Shown here one piece after another: positions 23,843 through 36,404 of a stretch of 48,970 nt of DNA. The DNA is from Nannocystineae bacterium. GTDB lineage: Bacteria > Myxococcota_A > Polyangia > Haliangiales > Haliangiaceae. The position numbers were made by a program, and so were the translations under genes. The notes under the pieces are model-generated. The model had not been told where the DNA came from. It saw only the letters and a program-made list of their open reading frames with translations, and searched no databases. The stretch is from contig SLNH01000166.1 in the NCBI GenBank assembly GCA_007133195.1, positions 1 through 48,970 of the forward strand, in the 5' to 3' direction. Each line of letters opens with the position of its first letter. Positions within the stretch are counted from its first letter, which is position 1.

Positions 23843-25411
23843 TCAGTCCGCAAGCCCCGCCAGCGCCGAGCCCCCCATGGTGAGGAGCGCCGACAGGTCC
23901 TCGTCGTTGAACCGGAGCATCGCGCCCACGAACGCGTCGCGACCGTAGCGGTAGTCGGAAAACCGCGTGGGGACCTCGGCGTCGTCGTCGACGATGGCGA
24001 GCTCCTGAGCCGGATTCAGCGCATCGTCGATCCCGCCCAACAGGTAGAGGTAGCCGAACATCTCGTAGGCGGCGGCGAGCTTGACCCGGGGCAGGCTGTC
24101 GAAGCTCGCCTCGAACGCGTCGAGCGACAGCGAAAGGTTGCCCCCCAGCGGCCGCGCGTCCACGCCCACCCCGCCCGTGTTTTCCTTGATGCCGTAGCGG
24201 AGCGTGATCCAGTCGAGGCGCTTGGCGAACTGGAAGGTGAACGCAAACCGGTCTTGAATCTCGACCTCGCGCCGGAACGCCCCCGCGTCGGGATCGTAGG
24301 TGAGCGAGACGTCGGGGAATCGGCCTCGCGGCCGCGACAAGAGCTCCACGTAGTAAAACTTGTCGGGCCGCGTGTGCAGCTCGAGGGTCACGTAGTGGCG
24401 CGCGGCGCGCGCGAACACGTTGTACTCCGACCTGAGCCCCACGTAGGTTTGCAGGCCGAACAGCGTGTCCGTGAAGTCGCGGGCGTCCTCCGTGATCTGC
24501 GCGACGTTGTCGGCGATGGTGGGGTCGTTTACGAGCCGCCCCAGGGTCCCCTGGTCTTCGTCGACCTTTCGCGCCACCGACTCGGAATGCTCGAGCAGGC
24601 CCTCGGTTTGGTCGAGGCGGGCGCGGAGCGACTCCCCGGTGTCCTCGAGCTCGCCCTGGGCGGTGGTCATGAGCGCGTCGGCGTCCGCGGAGGCGCTCTC
24701 CAGGTTGGCCAGGATATTGTCGATGCGTTGGTCTGCCCCGTCGGCGGCCGATCGGATCTCGGCCGTGATGTCCTCGATGTTTCGCACCGACGACTCGGTG
24801 CTGGCGAGGATCGCGGCCAGCGTGTCGGACTCCTCCTGGACGAGATCGTCCAGGCGCGCGGCCATGTTGGCGATGGGCCCGCGCACGATGCCGCGGACAT
24901 CCTCGCTGAGGTCGCGCACCGACAACAGGACCTCGTCGACCTTCGGCATCGTCTCCTCGACCTGGCGCAGCACGTCTTCGGGCGAGGTCGCCTCGAGGAC
25001 GCGCACGATCTCGTCGCCGTCGCCGAGCCGCTCGTGCTCGACCTGCCTGCCGGCCGCGTCGGTGCTCACCGGCGTCCCCGGGTCGATCTCGATGTAGAAG
25101 TCACCGAGCAGCGACGCCGAGCGCTTCATCGCGATGGCGTTGTCCCAAACCTCCACATCCCGGCGGATGTTCATCGTCACCCGCGCTTTGCGGCCGACGA
25201 TGTCCAGCCGATCGATCTCACCGATGGGAAGCCCCGCGACCATGACGCGCGACCCGACGGGGAGCCCGGAGGCATCTTCGAACTCCGCGTAAAGCTGGTA
25301 GGCGTCGCGGCCGGCCGGCTGCGTCCCCACCGCGCGCCACACGGCGTACGAGCCCGCGGCCATGATGACGACGAGAATGCCGACCTTGACGGCCTGTGAG
25401 ACGTTCTTCAT
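23843..25411 (-). CDS. mlaD: MlaD-family MCE protein with coiled coil and C-terminal predicted beta-barrel
   Basis: 522 residues, far longer than E. coli MlaD (~180). N-terminal membrane anchor (~8-26, VGILVVIMAAGSYAVW), one MCE domain (~38-120, SGLPVGSRVMVAGLPIGEI), a long helical/coiled segment (~130-325) and a C-terminal ~190-residue part with alternating hydrophobic strands and aromatic girdles (YVTLELHTRPDKFYYVELLS, FAFTFQFAKRLDWITLRYG, VGAMLRFNDED). MCE proteins carry phospholipids between inner and outer membrane. I infer that the helical part spans the periplasm and the C-terminus inserts in, or docks at, the outer membrane. AGGAG precedes ATG 25411. It follows mlaE by 25 bases; no ABC ATPase gene is adjacent. 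Confidence 0.87.
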   Translation of the reverse strand: MKNVSQAVKVGILVVIMAAGSYAVWRAVGTQPAGRDAYQLYAEFEDASGLPVGSRVMVAGLPIGEIDRLDIVGRKARVTMNIRRDVEVWDNAIAMKRSASLLGDFYIEIDPGTPVSTDAAGRQVEHERLGDGDEIVRVLEATSPEDVLRQVEETMPKVDEVLLSVRDLSEDVRGIVRGPIANMAARLDDLVQEESDTLAAILASTESSVRNIEDITAEIRSAADGADQRIDNILANLESASADADALMTTAQGELEDTGESLRARLDQTEGLLEHSESVARKVDEDQGTLGRLVNDPTIADNVAQITEDARDFTDTLFGLQTYVGLRSEYNVFARAARHYVTLELHTRPDKFYYVELLSRPRGRFPDVSLTYDPDAGAFRREVEIQDRFAFTFQFAKRLDWITLRYGIKENTGGVGVDARPLGGNLSLSLDAFEASFDSLPRVKLAAAYEMFGYLYLLGGIDDALNPAQELAIVDDDAEVPTRFSDYRYGRDAFVGAMLRFNDEDLSALLTMGGSALAGLAD

Positions 25412-25436
25412 CGCCTCTCCTCGCGTCTGGCCCGCA

Positions 25437-26440
25437 TCACCACCCCTGGGTGGGGAGGATCGCGATGAGGATTTCCGCCAAAAAGTAGTTCAAGACGAGG
25501 ACACTCACGGAGGCGTGTACCACGGCGCGGGTCGTGCCCATGCCGACCCCGCGACCGCCACCGCTGGCATGATAGCCCTGGTAGCAGCCGATGAGAACGA
25601 TGACGAGACCGAAGACGGCCGACTTGACGAGGCCCTGCAGGATCGCGAGGGGCCCGACGAGGGCCTCGAAGTTCGACACGAACTGGCCGTGGTCTACGCC
25701 CAGGTTTACCACGGCCACCAAATAGGCCCCGGCCATGCCCACGATGAAGAAGATGAGGGTGAGGATCGGGGCCATGACCAGGCCGGCGACGATGCGCGGA
25801 AGCACCAAAAACTGCACGGGGTTTATGGCCATGGACTCGAGGGCATCGATCTGCTCGGTGATGCGCATGGTCCCGATTTCGGTAGCCACCCCGGAGCCGA
25901 CCCGCCCGGCGAGCATCAGCGCCGTAAGCACCGGCCCGAGCTCGAGGGCGAGCGCCTGCCCGGTCGTGCCGCCTGCGAACGACTCGAGGCCGAAGTCGCG
26001 AAACGCGAACACGGCCTGAAGCGACGTGACCATCCCCGTAAACGCGCCCACCAAAACCACGATCGGCAACGAGCCGAAGCCGATGTAGTCGCCGGCCTCG
26101 AAGTAGTTGCCGAGCCGGAACGGGCGCCTCGGCAGCCAGGACAGCGCGCGCACGAGGAGGATGATGTGCGCGCCGATCGCTTCGACCAGCCGAAACAGCG
26201 GCGCAAGCGCCTCGCGGGCACCCTGCCCGGCGGCCCCGGCGACGTTGCGGGCGCGCCCGGCTTTCCGCTCGCCGCCCGCGCCTTCGCCTCCTTCTTGGCC
26301 GGACCCGCGATCCCCGCCGCCGCTTCCCGCGCCGCCTTCGGCTGCCTCGGTGGCGGGCGCGGGCGCTTCCCCGCCCTGCGCGCTCGTCCCACCTCCGGCG
26401 TGCGGCCCCTCTTCGCGACTTCCGTTCGACCCGCCCGCGC

Positions 26441-26444
<4 letters not shown>
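25437..26444 (-). CDS. mlaE: MlaE-family ABC lipid-transport permease with disordered N-terminal extension
   Basis: 335 residues. The C-terminal ~260 are the MlaE permease fold, with several membrane helices and the conserved GPVLTALMLAGRVGSGVATEIGT-type loop (ELGPVLTALMLAGRVG), then QIDALESMAINP and LVLPRI. The first ~65 residues are Gly/Glu/Ala-rich with almost no hydrophobics, an unusual disordered cytoplasmic tail. With MlaD it should form an inner-membrane lipid transporter; the ATPase partner (MlaF) must be encoded elsewhere. ATG at 26444 overlaps the alr stop by 4 bases (ATGA), arguing for translational coupling. Confidence 0.9.
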
Positions 26445-27595
<1,151 letters not shown>

Positions 27596-27640
27596 CCGTG
27601 TCAAGCTAACGCCCGAAATGCGCCGGACATTCCGGGCGGC

Positions 27641-27670
27641 TGTCACGCGGATTCACGCGGATTCACGCGG
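27641..27670. repeat. Three direct decamers at the Crp/Fnr stop codon
   Basis: TGTCACGCGG, ATTCACGCGG and ATTCACGCGG follow each other without gaps, a 10-bp period equal to one helical turn. The stop codon of the Crp/Fnr gene (27665-27663) lies within. Three half-sites on one DNA face could bind a regulator of alr; simple slippage is the alternative. Confidence 0.6.
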
Positions 27671-28421
27671 CCCGGCTCTTTTGCACCTGGGCGCAAAGCT
27701 GCCTGGTGACCACGAGGGTGCGCCCCCGCGGAATGATCATGCCTTCCCGGGCCAGCTGATTGAACGCCCTCGAAATCGTCTCGCGGCACGATCCGATCAT
27801 GTTGGCGAGCTCCTGCTGGGTGGGCCGCCTGCGCACGAGGATCCCCTCGGGGCCTTCCCGCCCCTCGTCCTCGGCGAGGGTCACGAGCTGCCGCACCAAG
27901 CGCTCGTTTACGTCGCAAAGCGCGAGCTGCGCGATGGCCTCGTCAGCGCGGCGCAGCCGGGCCGACATTTCGCCCATGAGATTCATCGCGGTGCGGGGAT
28001 GCCTGGCGATGTGGCCCAGCAGATCGTCGCGGGACAGTACGAGCAATGACGTAGGCTCGAGCGCGATGCAGCTCGCCGAGCGGGACTGGCCGTCGAACAG
28101 CGCCATCTCGCCGAAGGCGTCTCCGGGGCGCAAAAGCGACAGCGTCACCTCGCGCCCGTTTTCGCCAAAGATGACGACCTTCACGCGACCGGACGCGATG
28201 ACGAACATCGAATCGCCGGCCTCGGCCTGGGAAACCACGGTCTCCTGGGCGGTCACCCGCCGCACGATCACGCGCTGGCCGAGATCTTCGATCGCCTCCA
28301 CTGGGAGCGCCGCGAACAGGGGCGCGCGGGCGATCGCGGTGCGGATGGCGGCGAGTTCGCCCGCCGTTTCATGCGTTGTCGGAACCGGCGTGTCGGAGCT
28401 AGTAGCGATGCCAAGCGTCAT
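27663..28421 (-). CDS. Crp/Fnr-family transcriptional regulator
   Basis: 252 residues: cyclic-nucleotide-binding fold (~35-150; [20 protein letters not shown] resembles the phosphate-binding cassette GEMALLDxxPRSA) and Crp-type helix-turn-helix (~175-235; [26 protein letters not shown]). There is no N-terminal Fe-S Cys cluster as in FNR, so nucleotide or another small effector is likelier. ATG at 28421 is preceded by GGAGGG at ideal spacing; the GTG four codons upstream is less likely. It is divergent from thiS and directly upstream of alr. Whether it controls either is unknown. Confidence 0.9.
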   Translation of the reverse strand: MTLGIATSSDTPVPTTHETAGELAAIRTAIARAPLFAALPVEAIEDLGQRVIVRRVTAQETVVSQAEAGDSMFVIASGRVKVVIFGENGREVTLSLLRPGDAFGEMALFDGQSRSASCIALEPTSLLVLSRDDLLGHIARHPRTAMNLMGEMSARLRRADEAIAQLALCDVNERLVRQLVTLAEDEGREGPEGILVRRRPTQQELANMIGSCRETISRAFNQLAREGMIIPRGRTLVVTRQLCAQVQKSRAA

Positions 28422-28678
28422 GGAACCCTCCACGGCGGGACCGCCCCGCCTGCGCCGGGGTATGAAGCAAGTTAAGTGCCACGCGCCGCCGGAGCCCCAC
28501 GAGCTTTGCGGAATCGGCGGGTTACGCCCGAGGCGTCACCTTTGAGCTCCCGTCGCCAGCCGCTTTGCCAGGGCGAAACCGCGGCGCATGTGTCGCGGTC
28601 GGAGGCCTGTCCCGGCGCGCGCTCGCGTGCTACCGTCACCCCGCCTTGACGAAGCCAGGGAAATCACTGGATTTGCCC

Positions 28679-28897
28679 ATGTCCGAGACGACGCCACAGT
28701 TCGAAGTCCATGTGAACGGCGAGCTTCGGAGCGTACGCCCCGGCACCACGGTGGCCGACGTCGTCGCCGAGCTCGATCTCGCGGACCGGGTCGCCGTCGA
28801 GCGAAATCGACAGGTCGTACCGCGCGCCGAGCACGGTTCGACGGAGCTTTCGCCAGGCGATCGGCTCGAAGTCGTCACCTTGGTCGGCGGCGGCTAG
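28679..28897 (+). CDS. thiS: Sulfur carrier protein ThiS
   Basis: 72 residues, ubiquitin-like beta-grasp. [12 protein letters not shown] starts the fold, [15 protein letters not shown] is the conserved middle, and the protein ends VTLVGGG with the Gly-Gly tail that is adenylated and thiocarboxylated. It gives sulfur to ThiG for the thiazole ring of thiamine. ATG at 28679 gives the normal length. No TPP riboswitch motif is visible in the 257 bases upstream. A hairpin begins at its stop codon. Confidence 0.93.
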   Translation: MSETTPQFEVHVNGELRSVRPGTTVADVVAELDLADRVAVERNRQVVPRAEHGSTELSPGDRLEVVTLVGGG

Positions 28898-28924
28898 TGG
28901 TTCACGGCGGAAGTCGTGAACCAC
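28897..28924 (+). repeat. Hairpin directly after thiS
   Basis: GTGGTTCACG (28897-28906) pairs perfectly with CGTGAACCAC (28915-28924) around an 8-nt loop. It overlaps the last base of the thiS stop codon. The following bases are A-rich on the coding strand, not T-rich, so it is likely an mRNA-stability or processing hairpin lowering thiG relative to thiS rather than a terminator. Confidence 0.6.
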
Positions 28925-29033
28925 GGAAAAACAACGCTCGTGAGTCGTATTTGCCATTCGTCTAGGGCGACCAGCTCCGGGACGGACGATCTCCGCCTCG
29001 CTGCGCCCGCCGCGAGGCCGTAGGAATAAAACG

Positions 29034-29813
29034 ATGAATAGTGCTTCCGACACGTGGCAACTAGGCCATCGCACAATGTCGTCCCGCATCCTCGTGGGCA
29101 CGGGGAAGTACGCGTCGAACGAACAGGCGCGCGAGGCCATCGCCGCCTCGGGTGCCGAGATGGTGACGGTCGCCTTGAGGCGGGCTGAGCCGGGGCGCTC
29201 CACACCTTCGGTCCTGGATGCGATCGACACGGAGCGCTATATCCTTCTCCCCAACACCGCCGGCTGTTACAGCGTCGAGGACGCCGTGCGCACGGCGGAG
29301 CTGTCGCGCGAGCTCGGTCTGGGCGATCTCGTCAAGCTCGAGGTGATCGGCGACCCAAAGACCCTGTATCCCGACAACGCCGCCACCATCGAGGCCGCGC
29401 GCACCTTGGTCGATCGGGGCTTTACGGTGCTCCCCTACTGCAGCGACGACCTGGTCACGTGCAAGCGGCTGGTCGAGGTCGGCTGCGCCGCCGTCATGCC
29501 CCTGGCCGCGCCGATCGGCTCGGGCCTGGGGATCCGGAACCCGCACAACATCCGCCTCATCCTCGAGGAGAGCTCGGTGCCGGTGATCGTCGACGCCGGC
29601 GTCGGCACGGCGTCGGACGCCGCCGTGGCCATGGAGCTCGGCTGCACCGCGGTGCTCATGAACACGGGCATCGCCGGCGCGAAGCACCCGGTGCTCATGG
29701 CCGAGGCGATGCGCGAGGCGACGTCCGCCGGGCGCAAGGCCTACCTCGCGGGGCGGATGGCGCAAAAACCCTACGCCACGGCCTCGTCGCCGGAGGCCGG
29801 GCTCATCGAATGA
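29034..29813 (+). CDS. thiG: Thiazole synthase ThiG
   Basis: 259 residues, TIM barrel. It joins DXP, dehydroglycine and ThiS-carried sulfur into the thiazole phosphate. [10 protein letters not shown] starts the barrel; the Schiff-base lysine is in [16 protein letters not shown]; the phosphate site is [14 protein letters not shown] and [14 protein letters not shown] at 29034 ([17 protein letters not shown]) matches the usual N-terminus. The 136-base leader after thiS carries the hairpin. The stop overlaps thiE by 4 bases. Confidence 0.96.
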   Translation: MNSASDTWQLGHRTMSSRILVGTGKYASNEQAREAIAASGAEMVTVALRRAEPGRSTPSVLDAIDTERYILLPNTAGCYSVEDAVRTAELSRELGLGDLVKLEVIGDPKTLYPDNAATIEAARTLVDRGFTVLPYCSDDLVTCKRLVEVGCAAVMPLAAPIGSGLGIRNPHNIRLILEESSVPVIVDAGVGTASDAAVAMELGCTAVLMNTGIAGAKHPVLMAEAMREATSAGRKAYLAGRMAQKPYATASSPEAGLIE

Positions 29814-30487
29814 CCAGCGGCGCGCCCGCCCCGGCGCTCGCGGGCGCGCGCGTGTATCTCGTCACCGGCGAAAAGCGCGGGCGGGACTTGGAAGCCAGCC
29901 TGTCCGCGGCGCTCGCGGCGCTCCCCGAGGGCGGCGCCGCCGTGCAGGTGCGCGCGAAAGACCTGGACAGCCGCGCCCTGCTCGAGGAGGCGCGCCGGGC
30001 CATCGACGTCGCGCACCCTCGCGGGGTCCCGGTGCTCGTAAACGACCGCCTCGACGTCGCGCTCGCCGCCGGCGCCGACGGCGTTCACCTCCCGGAGGCG
30101 GGGCTCGGCGTCGATGACGCGCGGCGCGCGGCCGGCCAGATTCCCATCCTCGTCGGCAAATCGACCCACGCGGCGGGCGATGCCGCGGCCGCCGCCCGCG
30201 CGGGCGCCGACCTCGTCGTTTTGGGCCCGATTTTCGACACCCCGTCGAAAGCCGCGCTCGGAATGGCGCCGCTCGGCGAAGGCGCCCTGCGCGAGGCCGC
30301 GGATGCGCTGGTTGCCGAGGGCTCGCCTGCCCGGTTGTTCGCGATCGGCGGGATCACTGGCGCCCGCGAGGCCGCCTGGGCGCGCGCGGCCGGCGCGCAG
30401 GGGGTGGCGGCGATCCGCGCCGGTCTCGGCGCTCGCGATCCCGCCGCCGCGGCGTCATCGCTTTACGCCGCGGCAGCGGGCGCTTGA
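29810..30487 (+). CDS. thiE: Thiamine-phosphate synthase
   Basis: 225 residues, TIM barrel. It couples the thiazole and pyrimidine phosphates to thiamine phosphate. Motifs: VQVRAKDLD (RxK), [30 protein letters not shown] and [12 protein letters not shown] at 29810 overlaps the thiG stop (ATGA), so translation is coupled. thiC, thiD and thiO/thiH are not in the window. Some Ala-rich extension at the C-terminus is beyond the usual ~210 residues. Confidence 0.93.
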   Translation: MTSGAPAPALAGARVYLVTGEKRGRDLEASLSAALAALPEGGAAVQVRAKDLDSRALLEEARRAIDVAHPRGVPVLVNDRLDVALAAGADGVHLPEAGLGVDDARRAAGQIPILVGKSTHAAGDAAAAARAGADLVVLGPIFDTPSKAALGMAPLGEGALREAADALVAEGSPARLFAIGGITGAREAAWARAAGAQGVAAIRAGLGARDPAAAASSLYAAAAGA

Positions 30488-30501
30488 CCCGGGCCGCGCG
30501 G

Positions 30502-30531
30502 GCCGGCCCTCCGAGACGCCGGAGGGCCGGC
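30502..30531. terminator. Bidirectional hairpin between thiE and hppA
   Basis: GCCGGCCCTCCG (30502-30513) pairs perfectly over 12 bases with CGGAGGGCCGGC (30520-30531), loop AGACGC. It lies between two convergent genes, 15 bases after thiE and 35 bases after hppA, the place for a shared terminator. T-runs are absent. Confidence 0.6.
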
Positions 30532-30566
30532 GGCCCGCTTGGGCGGGCCCGCTTGGGGCGTTCCGT

Positions 30567-32717
<2,151 letters not shown>

Positions 32718-33379
32718 AACGTTCGCTCCTTTGGCCGTTGGCCGTATCGCTAGTCCCCCGGAGCAGACGTCGCAGGCAGCCGGCGGTGCCCGCCCTCGGG
32801 GGGGAAGAGCGAAAACCGCGGTGCGGTGGCGATCTCTGTCCGGTTCGGTTTCATCGTGGTGTTGGTCGTGCCCGCGCACGTGGCGGGGAAAAACGTAGGC
32901 GCGTTTTTATGGCGTGCGGATTAGCCCGTCGTTGTGCGCGTCGCTGGGCGTGTTCCATTGCACTCGGAAAACGTCCCGCCGCTCGGGCCGCGCAGGGCAC
33001 CGCCTCGCCAAAGCTGCGCGGAGCCCCGGCCCGAGCGCGGCCGGGAGCTGGGCACGAGGCCCGGACTCCCGACGCGCGGGGCCCCTACTCTTGCCTGGAT
33101 TCCGTACGTTTGACCACCCCACGCGCGGCTTTCCATTCGATCTCAGCGCCCAGCGCCCTTGGGGAGATCCTCCCGGGCCCCGTCGCCCGGCGCATAGGGG
33201 CTGCCGGCGCTGCGCGATGGCGTGTACCACACGCTGTATGCCCCCGAAATCACGACTCCGTAGCCCGGGGGAGAGCGGGGTTCGCGCAGAGCGGCGCGCC
33301 ATCCCCTCGGCTCGCTCCGCGACGTGCCAGCGGCGTCGGCCCGCCACGACCGGCCGCCGAAACCGGCCCGCGCGGATGC
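32718..33379. other. Long noncoding interval upstream of hppA
   Basis: 662 bases between the end of the lipoprotein lipase (33380) and hppA. Open frames exist on both strands, but their Arg/Pro/Ala-rich translations and codon use look like chance frames in GC-rich DNA. It must contain the hppA promoter. A weak AT-rich inverted repeat (AAAAACG 32889-32895, CGTTTTT 32902-32908) stands out. A small RNA is possible but not shown. Confidence 0.45.
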
Positions 33380-35392
33380 TCAGTCTGCGTCGAGGTCCTC
33401 GAAGTGATCGACGATCCGCCCCGTCGCCTCGGGGCTCGCGCCGATCTCGAGGTGGCCGAGCGGCAGCGACTCCTCCCGGGTGCGGGCCTCGCGGTCGGCG
33501 CCTGGCCAGTCCTGGGTGAGCTGATCCCGGCCCGCGATACTCGCCTCGAACAAAACGCCGTCGCCTTGGCTGTCACACCCCACGCATTCGGCCCCGTCGG
33601 TCTCGTGCAGATCCTGACCGGCCTCGGCGGGGACGTCTCCGTACAGCACGTAGAGCGAGGACAACCGGGGATCGATGCTCTGCTCGCTCAGGCGCTCGAT
33701 GAAGTGGCCTCCCATCTCTTCGGCGGCGGCGATCCCCAGCCCCTCGAACAGCCGATAGCGCCCGTAGCCGAGGGCGTCTTGCCCCTCGCGGTTTTCGTCA
33801 TAGTGGAAGTGGTAGGCCGAGCACGCGTCCGAATGGGCCTCGTAGGCCGCGCCGCGGCACGCCGTGTGGTCGTCGTCATCGAGGTAGCCCGCGGCGATGG
33901 CGGGATTCATCGGGTTGAAGGTGAGCTTTTGCCCGATCCACGGGAACCACCGGTCCTCGTCGGGATCGACGTCGCGCCACTCGAAGCTGTCTCGCACGGG
34001 AATCGGGTAGTGATCGCGCAGATCGCGCGCCGCCTGCAGCTGGCCGAGGTAGGCCGACATGTGGCGGCCGTCGTCGTCTACGCTCCCGAACAGCGAGATG
34101 TTGTACTCATCGAAGTCGAAGTCGCTCTCGGACAGGCCCTGGGCCGCGTTTAGCTCGCTGAGGGTGTGGGTCGCCTCGGGGATGCCTTGCTCGCTGAGCC
34201 CCGTGACGTTCGAGACGTGGATTCGGCGAAAGTAATCGGGCCAGGTGCCGCCGCGGCCCTCGCACACCGACTTGGCGTAGGGGTTTTCGAACCACGGCGA
34301 ATCGGGCCCCCACGTCACGCACTGCACCGCGGAGAAGAACGTCCACGGCATCGGGCCGCGACCGATGGGCGCGTTATACGAGGTGCTCGCCACCGTGAGG
34401 GTGTGGATCGGATGGCGAAAGTTCAGGTCGATGCCGCCGTGCGGCCCCGACAGGGCGACGTAGCTCCGCACGTCGTCGCGGTAGCGCGGGACGCTCGAGG
34501 CCTGCTCGGCCGCCAGGGCGTCGAAAAACCGCGATCCGAACCCGTCCCAGTCTGCGGCGTTCGTGAGGTAGGTATTGACGGCGAGCACGCCCTTGCTCCA
34601 CGCGACGACATCGACGGCCTCGGCGCCGCCGAGCTCGCGCACCCGGGAGATCGCGTTGGCGACCCCGATGGCGTGGTTGTAGTTATCGCCGTGGAAGTTT
34701 CCGAACGTGACGGCGTAGGCGCAGCGGCCCGCGTCTTCGAGCGTCTGCACCAACCCCGTGGCCGGCTCTCCGCCCTCGAACGTCCCCCCCTCGCCGTCGT
34801 TGCCGAACGGGAACAGCCACACGTTCGCGTTTTGCATCGCGCCGTGGACGAGGAGCGCCGGCGGCGACTCGGCGTCGCATTCGCCCTCGGCGGTTAGCGG
34901 GCCTTTGTGAAGCGCGACATGGCGGGCGGCTGGGCGCGTGGGTCCCTCGCCCTCGCAACGGCTCGTCCCTTCCGCGCAGTCGTCGTCGTAAGCGAGGTTG
35001 AAGGCATCGACGATCTGCTGGTTGAGGTCGCCGAAGTAGGTGCGCAGCGGGTACTGCGCGGACTGGAACGTGTCGGCGCGGCGAAGGCGCATCGTGCGCC
35101 GGTTGTAGCCCTCAGTGCGAAACCGCTGGTGTCCCTCGAGGAGCTCGATCTCGCCCCACGAAAAGGACGCAGGCCTGAGCGCGCCCACCACGGAAAAGTC
35201 GTCCTCTGGAGCGTCGTTGGGATCGAAGGAAGCCTCGATCCGTTCGCTTACCGGGATCTCCTCGGCGGCGCCCGACAGCGACCCGACCTCGTCGTCATCG
35301 CTCCCCGAGCCCTCGGGCGCGCACGCCACGGCGAGCGCGCCGCCGCCGAGGACGACGAGGCCATTACAAGATCTGCCGAACAGTCGCTTCAC
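33380..35392 (-). CDS. Secreted lipoprotein, alpha/beta-hydrolase (lipase-like)
   Basis: 670 residues. The signal peptide ends at a lipobox in GGALAVACAPEG (Cys ~24), then an acidic linker. The hydrolase core (~150-420) has the oxyanion-type LLVHGAMQNANVWLFP and a nucleophile elbow VVAWSKGVLAVN (AxSxG variant of GxSxG), followed by YVALSGPHGGIDL, the wording seen in triacylglycerol lipases. The C-terminal third has many Asp/Glu and a Cys pair ECVGCDS. It should act on lipids or esters outside the cell, held in a membrane by its lipid anchor. Start is GTG at 35392 with GGAGG upstream. It is the last gene of the TetR operon, 16 bases after the KAS III gene. Confidence 0.8.
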   Translation of the reverse strand: MKRLFGRSCNGLVVLGGGALAVACAPEGSGSDDDEVGSLSGAAEEIPVSERIEASFDPNDAPEDDFSVVGALRPASFSWGEIELLEGHQRFRTEGYNRRTMRLRRADTFQSAQYPLRTYFGDLNQQIVDAFNLAYDDDCAEGTSRCEGEGPTRPAARHVALHKGPLTAEGECDAESPPALLVHGAMQNANVWLFPFGNDGEGGTFEGGEPATGLVQTLEDAGRCAYAVTFGNFHGDNYNHAIGVANAISRVRELGGAEAVDVVAWSKGVLAVNTYLTNAADWDGFGSRFFDALAAEQASSVPRYRDDVRSYVALSGPHGGIDLNFRHPIHTLTVASTSYNAPIGRGPMPWTFFSAVQCVTWGPDSPWFENPYAKSVCEGRGGTWPDYFRRIHVSNVTGLSEQGIPEATHTLSELNAAQGLSESDFDFDEYNISLFGSVDDDGRHMSAYLGQLQAARDLRDHYPIPVRDSFEWRDVDPDEDRWFPWIGQKLTFNPMNPAIAAGYLDDDDHTACRGAAYEAHSDACSAYHFHYDENREGQDALGYGRYRLFEGLGIAAAEEMGGHFIERLSEQSIDPRLSSLYVLYGDVPAEAGQDLHETDGAECVGCDSQGDGVLFEASIAGRDQLTQDWPGADREARTREESLPLGHLEIGASPEATGRIVDHFEDLDAD

Positions 35393-35408
35393 GAAAGCCT
35401 CCGTTCCC

Positions 35409-36401
35409 TCACAGCGTCCAGCGAACGAGCGCTGCGGCGAGCGAAATCCCGCCGCCGCTCGCGCACAGGAGAACATGGTCGCCGGGCCGGATCGAGCCGT
35501 TTTCGGCCGCGTCGGCGAGCGTCATCGGAATGCACGCCGAGCCGGTGTAGCCCCACTTGTCCATCGTCCAATGCGTGCGGCTCATCGGCTGCTCGAGCGC
35601 GGCCATCACGGATTCGATGGTCCGAAGATTGAGCTGGGTGAACACGTACAGGGCCACGTCGTTTGGCGCGAGCCCGTGGCGCGCGAGCAGCGCCTTCGAC
35701 AGCGCCGGCCAGCGCTCTGCGTTGAAGCTCGGCGGAAACTTGCGCACGAACTGAACGCGGGGGGGCCCGCCCTGCTCGATGGCCTCGGCGGTGGCCGGGC
35801 GCGCCGTGCCACCGGTGTAGATTCCCAGGGCGTCGTGGTATTCGCCCGCGGCCTGCAGCATCGCGCCGCGCACCCCCGGCGTATCGCCAGCGCGCAGGAC
35901 CACGGCCCCGGCGCCGTCGGCGAACAGCGTCGCGGTGCGCTTGTCGCTCGGATCGAGGTAGCGGCTCATCCCGTAGGCGCCGACGACCAGGACGTGGCGA
36001 TAGGCGTCATCGGCGACGATCGTCTTGCTCGCCGCGTCGAGGGCGGTCACCCAGCCGGCGCACGCGCAGTTGACGTCGTAGGCGCCTGCCTCGCTCGCCC
36101 CGAGCTTGTACTGCACGACCGCGGCGGTGGCCGGGCTTAGCTGATCCGGCGTGTCGGTGGCGACGATCACGAGGTCGAGCTCGCGCGCCTCGATCCCGGC
36201 GCTCGCGAGCGCCTGGTGGCTCGCCGCCACCGCGAGATCCGAGGTGCACTGCTCTGGCGCCATGATCCGGCGCTCGCGGATCCCCACGTTTTCGACCAGC
36301 CAATCACCCACCGGCTCGCCGAGCGAGGCCTCGAGATCGGCGTTCGTGACTACATGCTCCGGCGCATAGCGCCCGATGCCGGCGATCGTCGCGTACGCCA
36401 C
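35409..36401 (-). CDS. KAS III-like ketosynthase (thiolase fold) with altered active site
   Basis: 330 residues, FabH/KAS III-like throughout (IAGIGRYAPEHVVTNADLE; GIRERRIMAPEQ; VIVATDTPDQLSPATAA). The nucleophile Cys is kept in VNCACAGWVTALD (Cys114). The catalytic His and Asn are not: the PHQAN position reads FTQLN (Thr255) and GNTSAAS reads GYTGSAC (Tyr285). Without them normal decarboxylative condensation is doubtful; acyl transfer or a non-decarboxylative condensation is more likely. So this is probably not the missing FabH. Start is GTG at 36401 with GGAG at good spacing, 3 bases after the stop of the upstream hydrolase. Operon: TetR, hydrolase, this gene, lipoprotein lipase. Confidence 0.85.
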   Translation of the reverse strand: MAYATIAGIGRYAPEHVVTNADLEASLGEPVGDWLVENVGIRERRIMAPEQCTSDLAVAASHQALASAGIEARELDLVIVATDTPDQLSPATAAVVQYKLGASEAGAYDVNCACAGWVTALDAASKTIVADDAYRHVLVVGAYGMSRYLDPSDKRTATLFADGAGAVVLRAGDTPGVRGAMLQAAGEYHDALGIYTGGTARPATAEAIEQGGPPRVQFVRKFPPSFNAERWPALSKALLARHGLAPNDVALYVFTQLNLRTIESVMAALEQPMSRTHWTMDKWGYTGSACIPMTLADAAENGSIRPGDHVLLCASGGGISLAAALVRWTL

Positions 36402-36404
36402 CTG

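Noticed and set aside
23636-25399. 587-codon plus-strand frame over mlaD
   Set aside because: Antisense shadow; the minus-strand frame has the MCE domain and a ribosome-binding site.
28422-28678. TPP riboswitch before thiS
   Set aside because: No CTGAGA or CCTGATCTGG-like core is visible.
32738-34153. 471-codon plus-strand frame from the hppA leader into the lipase gene
   Set aside because: Low-complexity Arg/Ala/Pro translation; half of it is antisense to the lipase.
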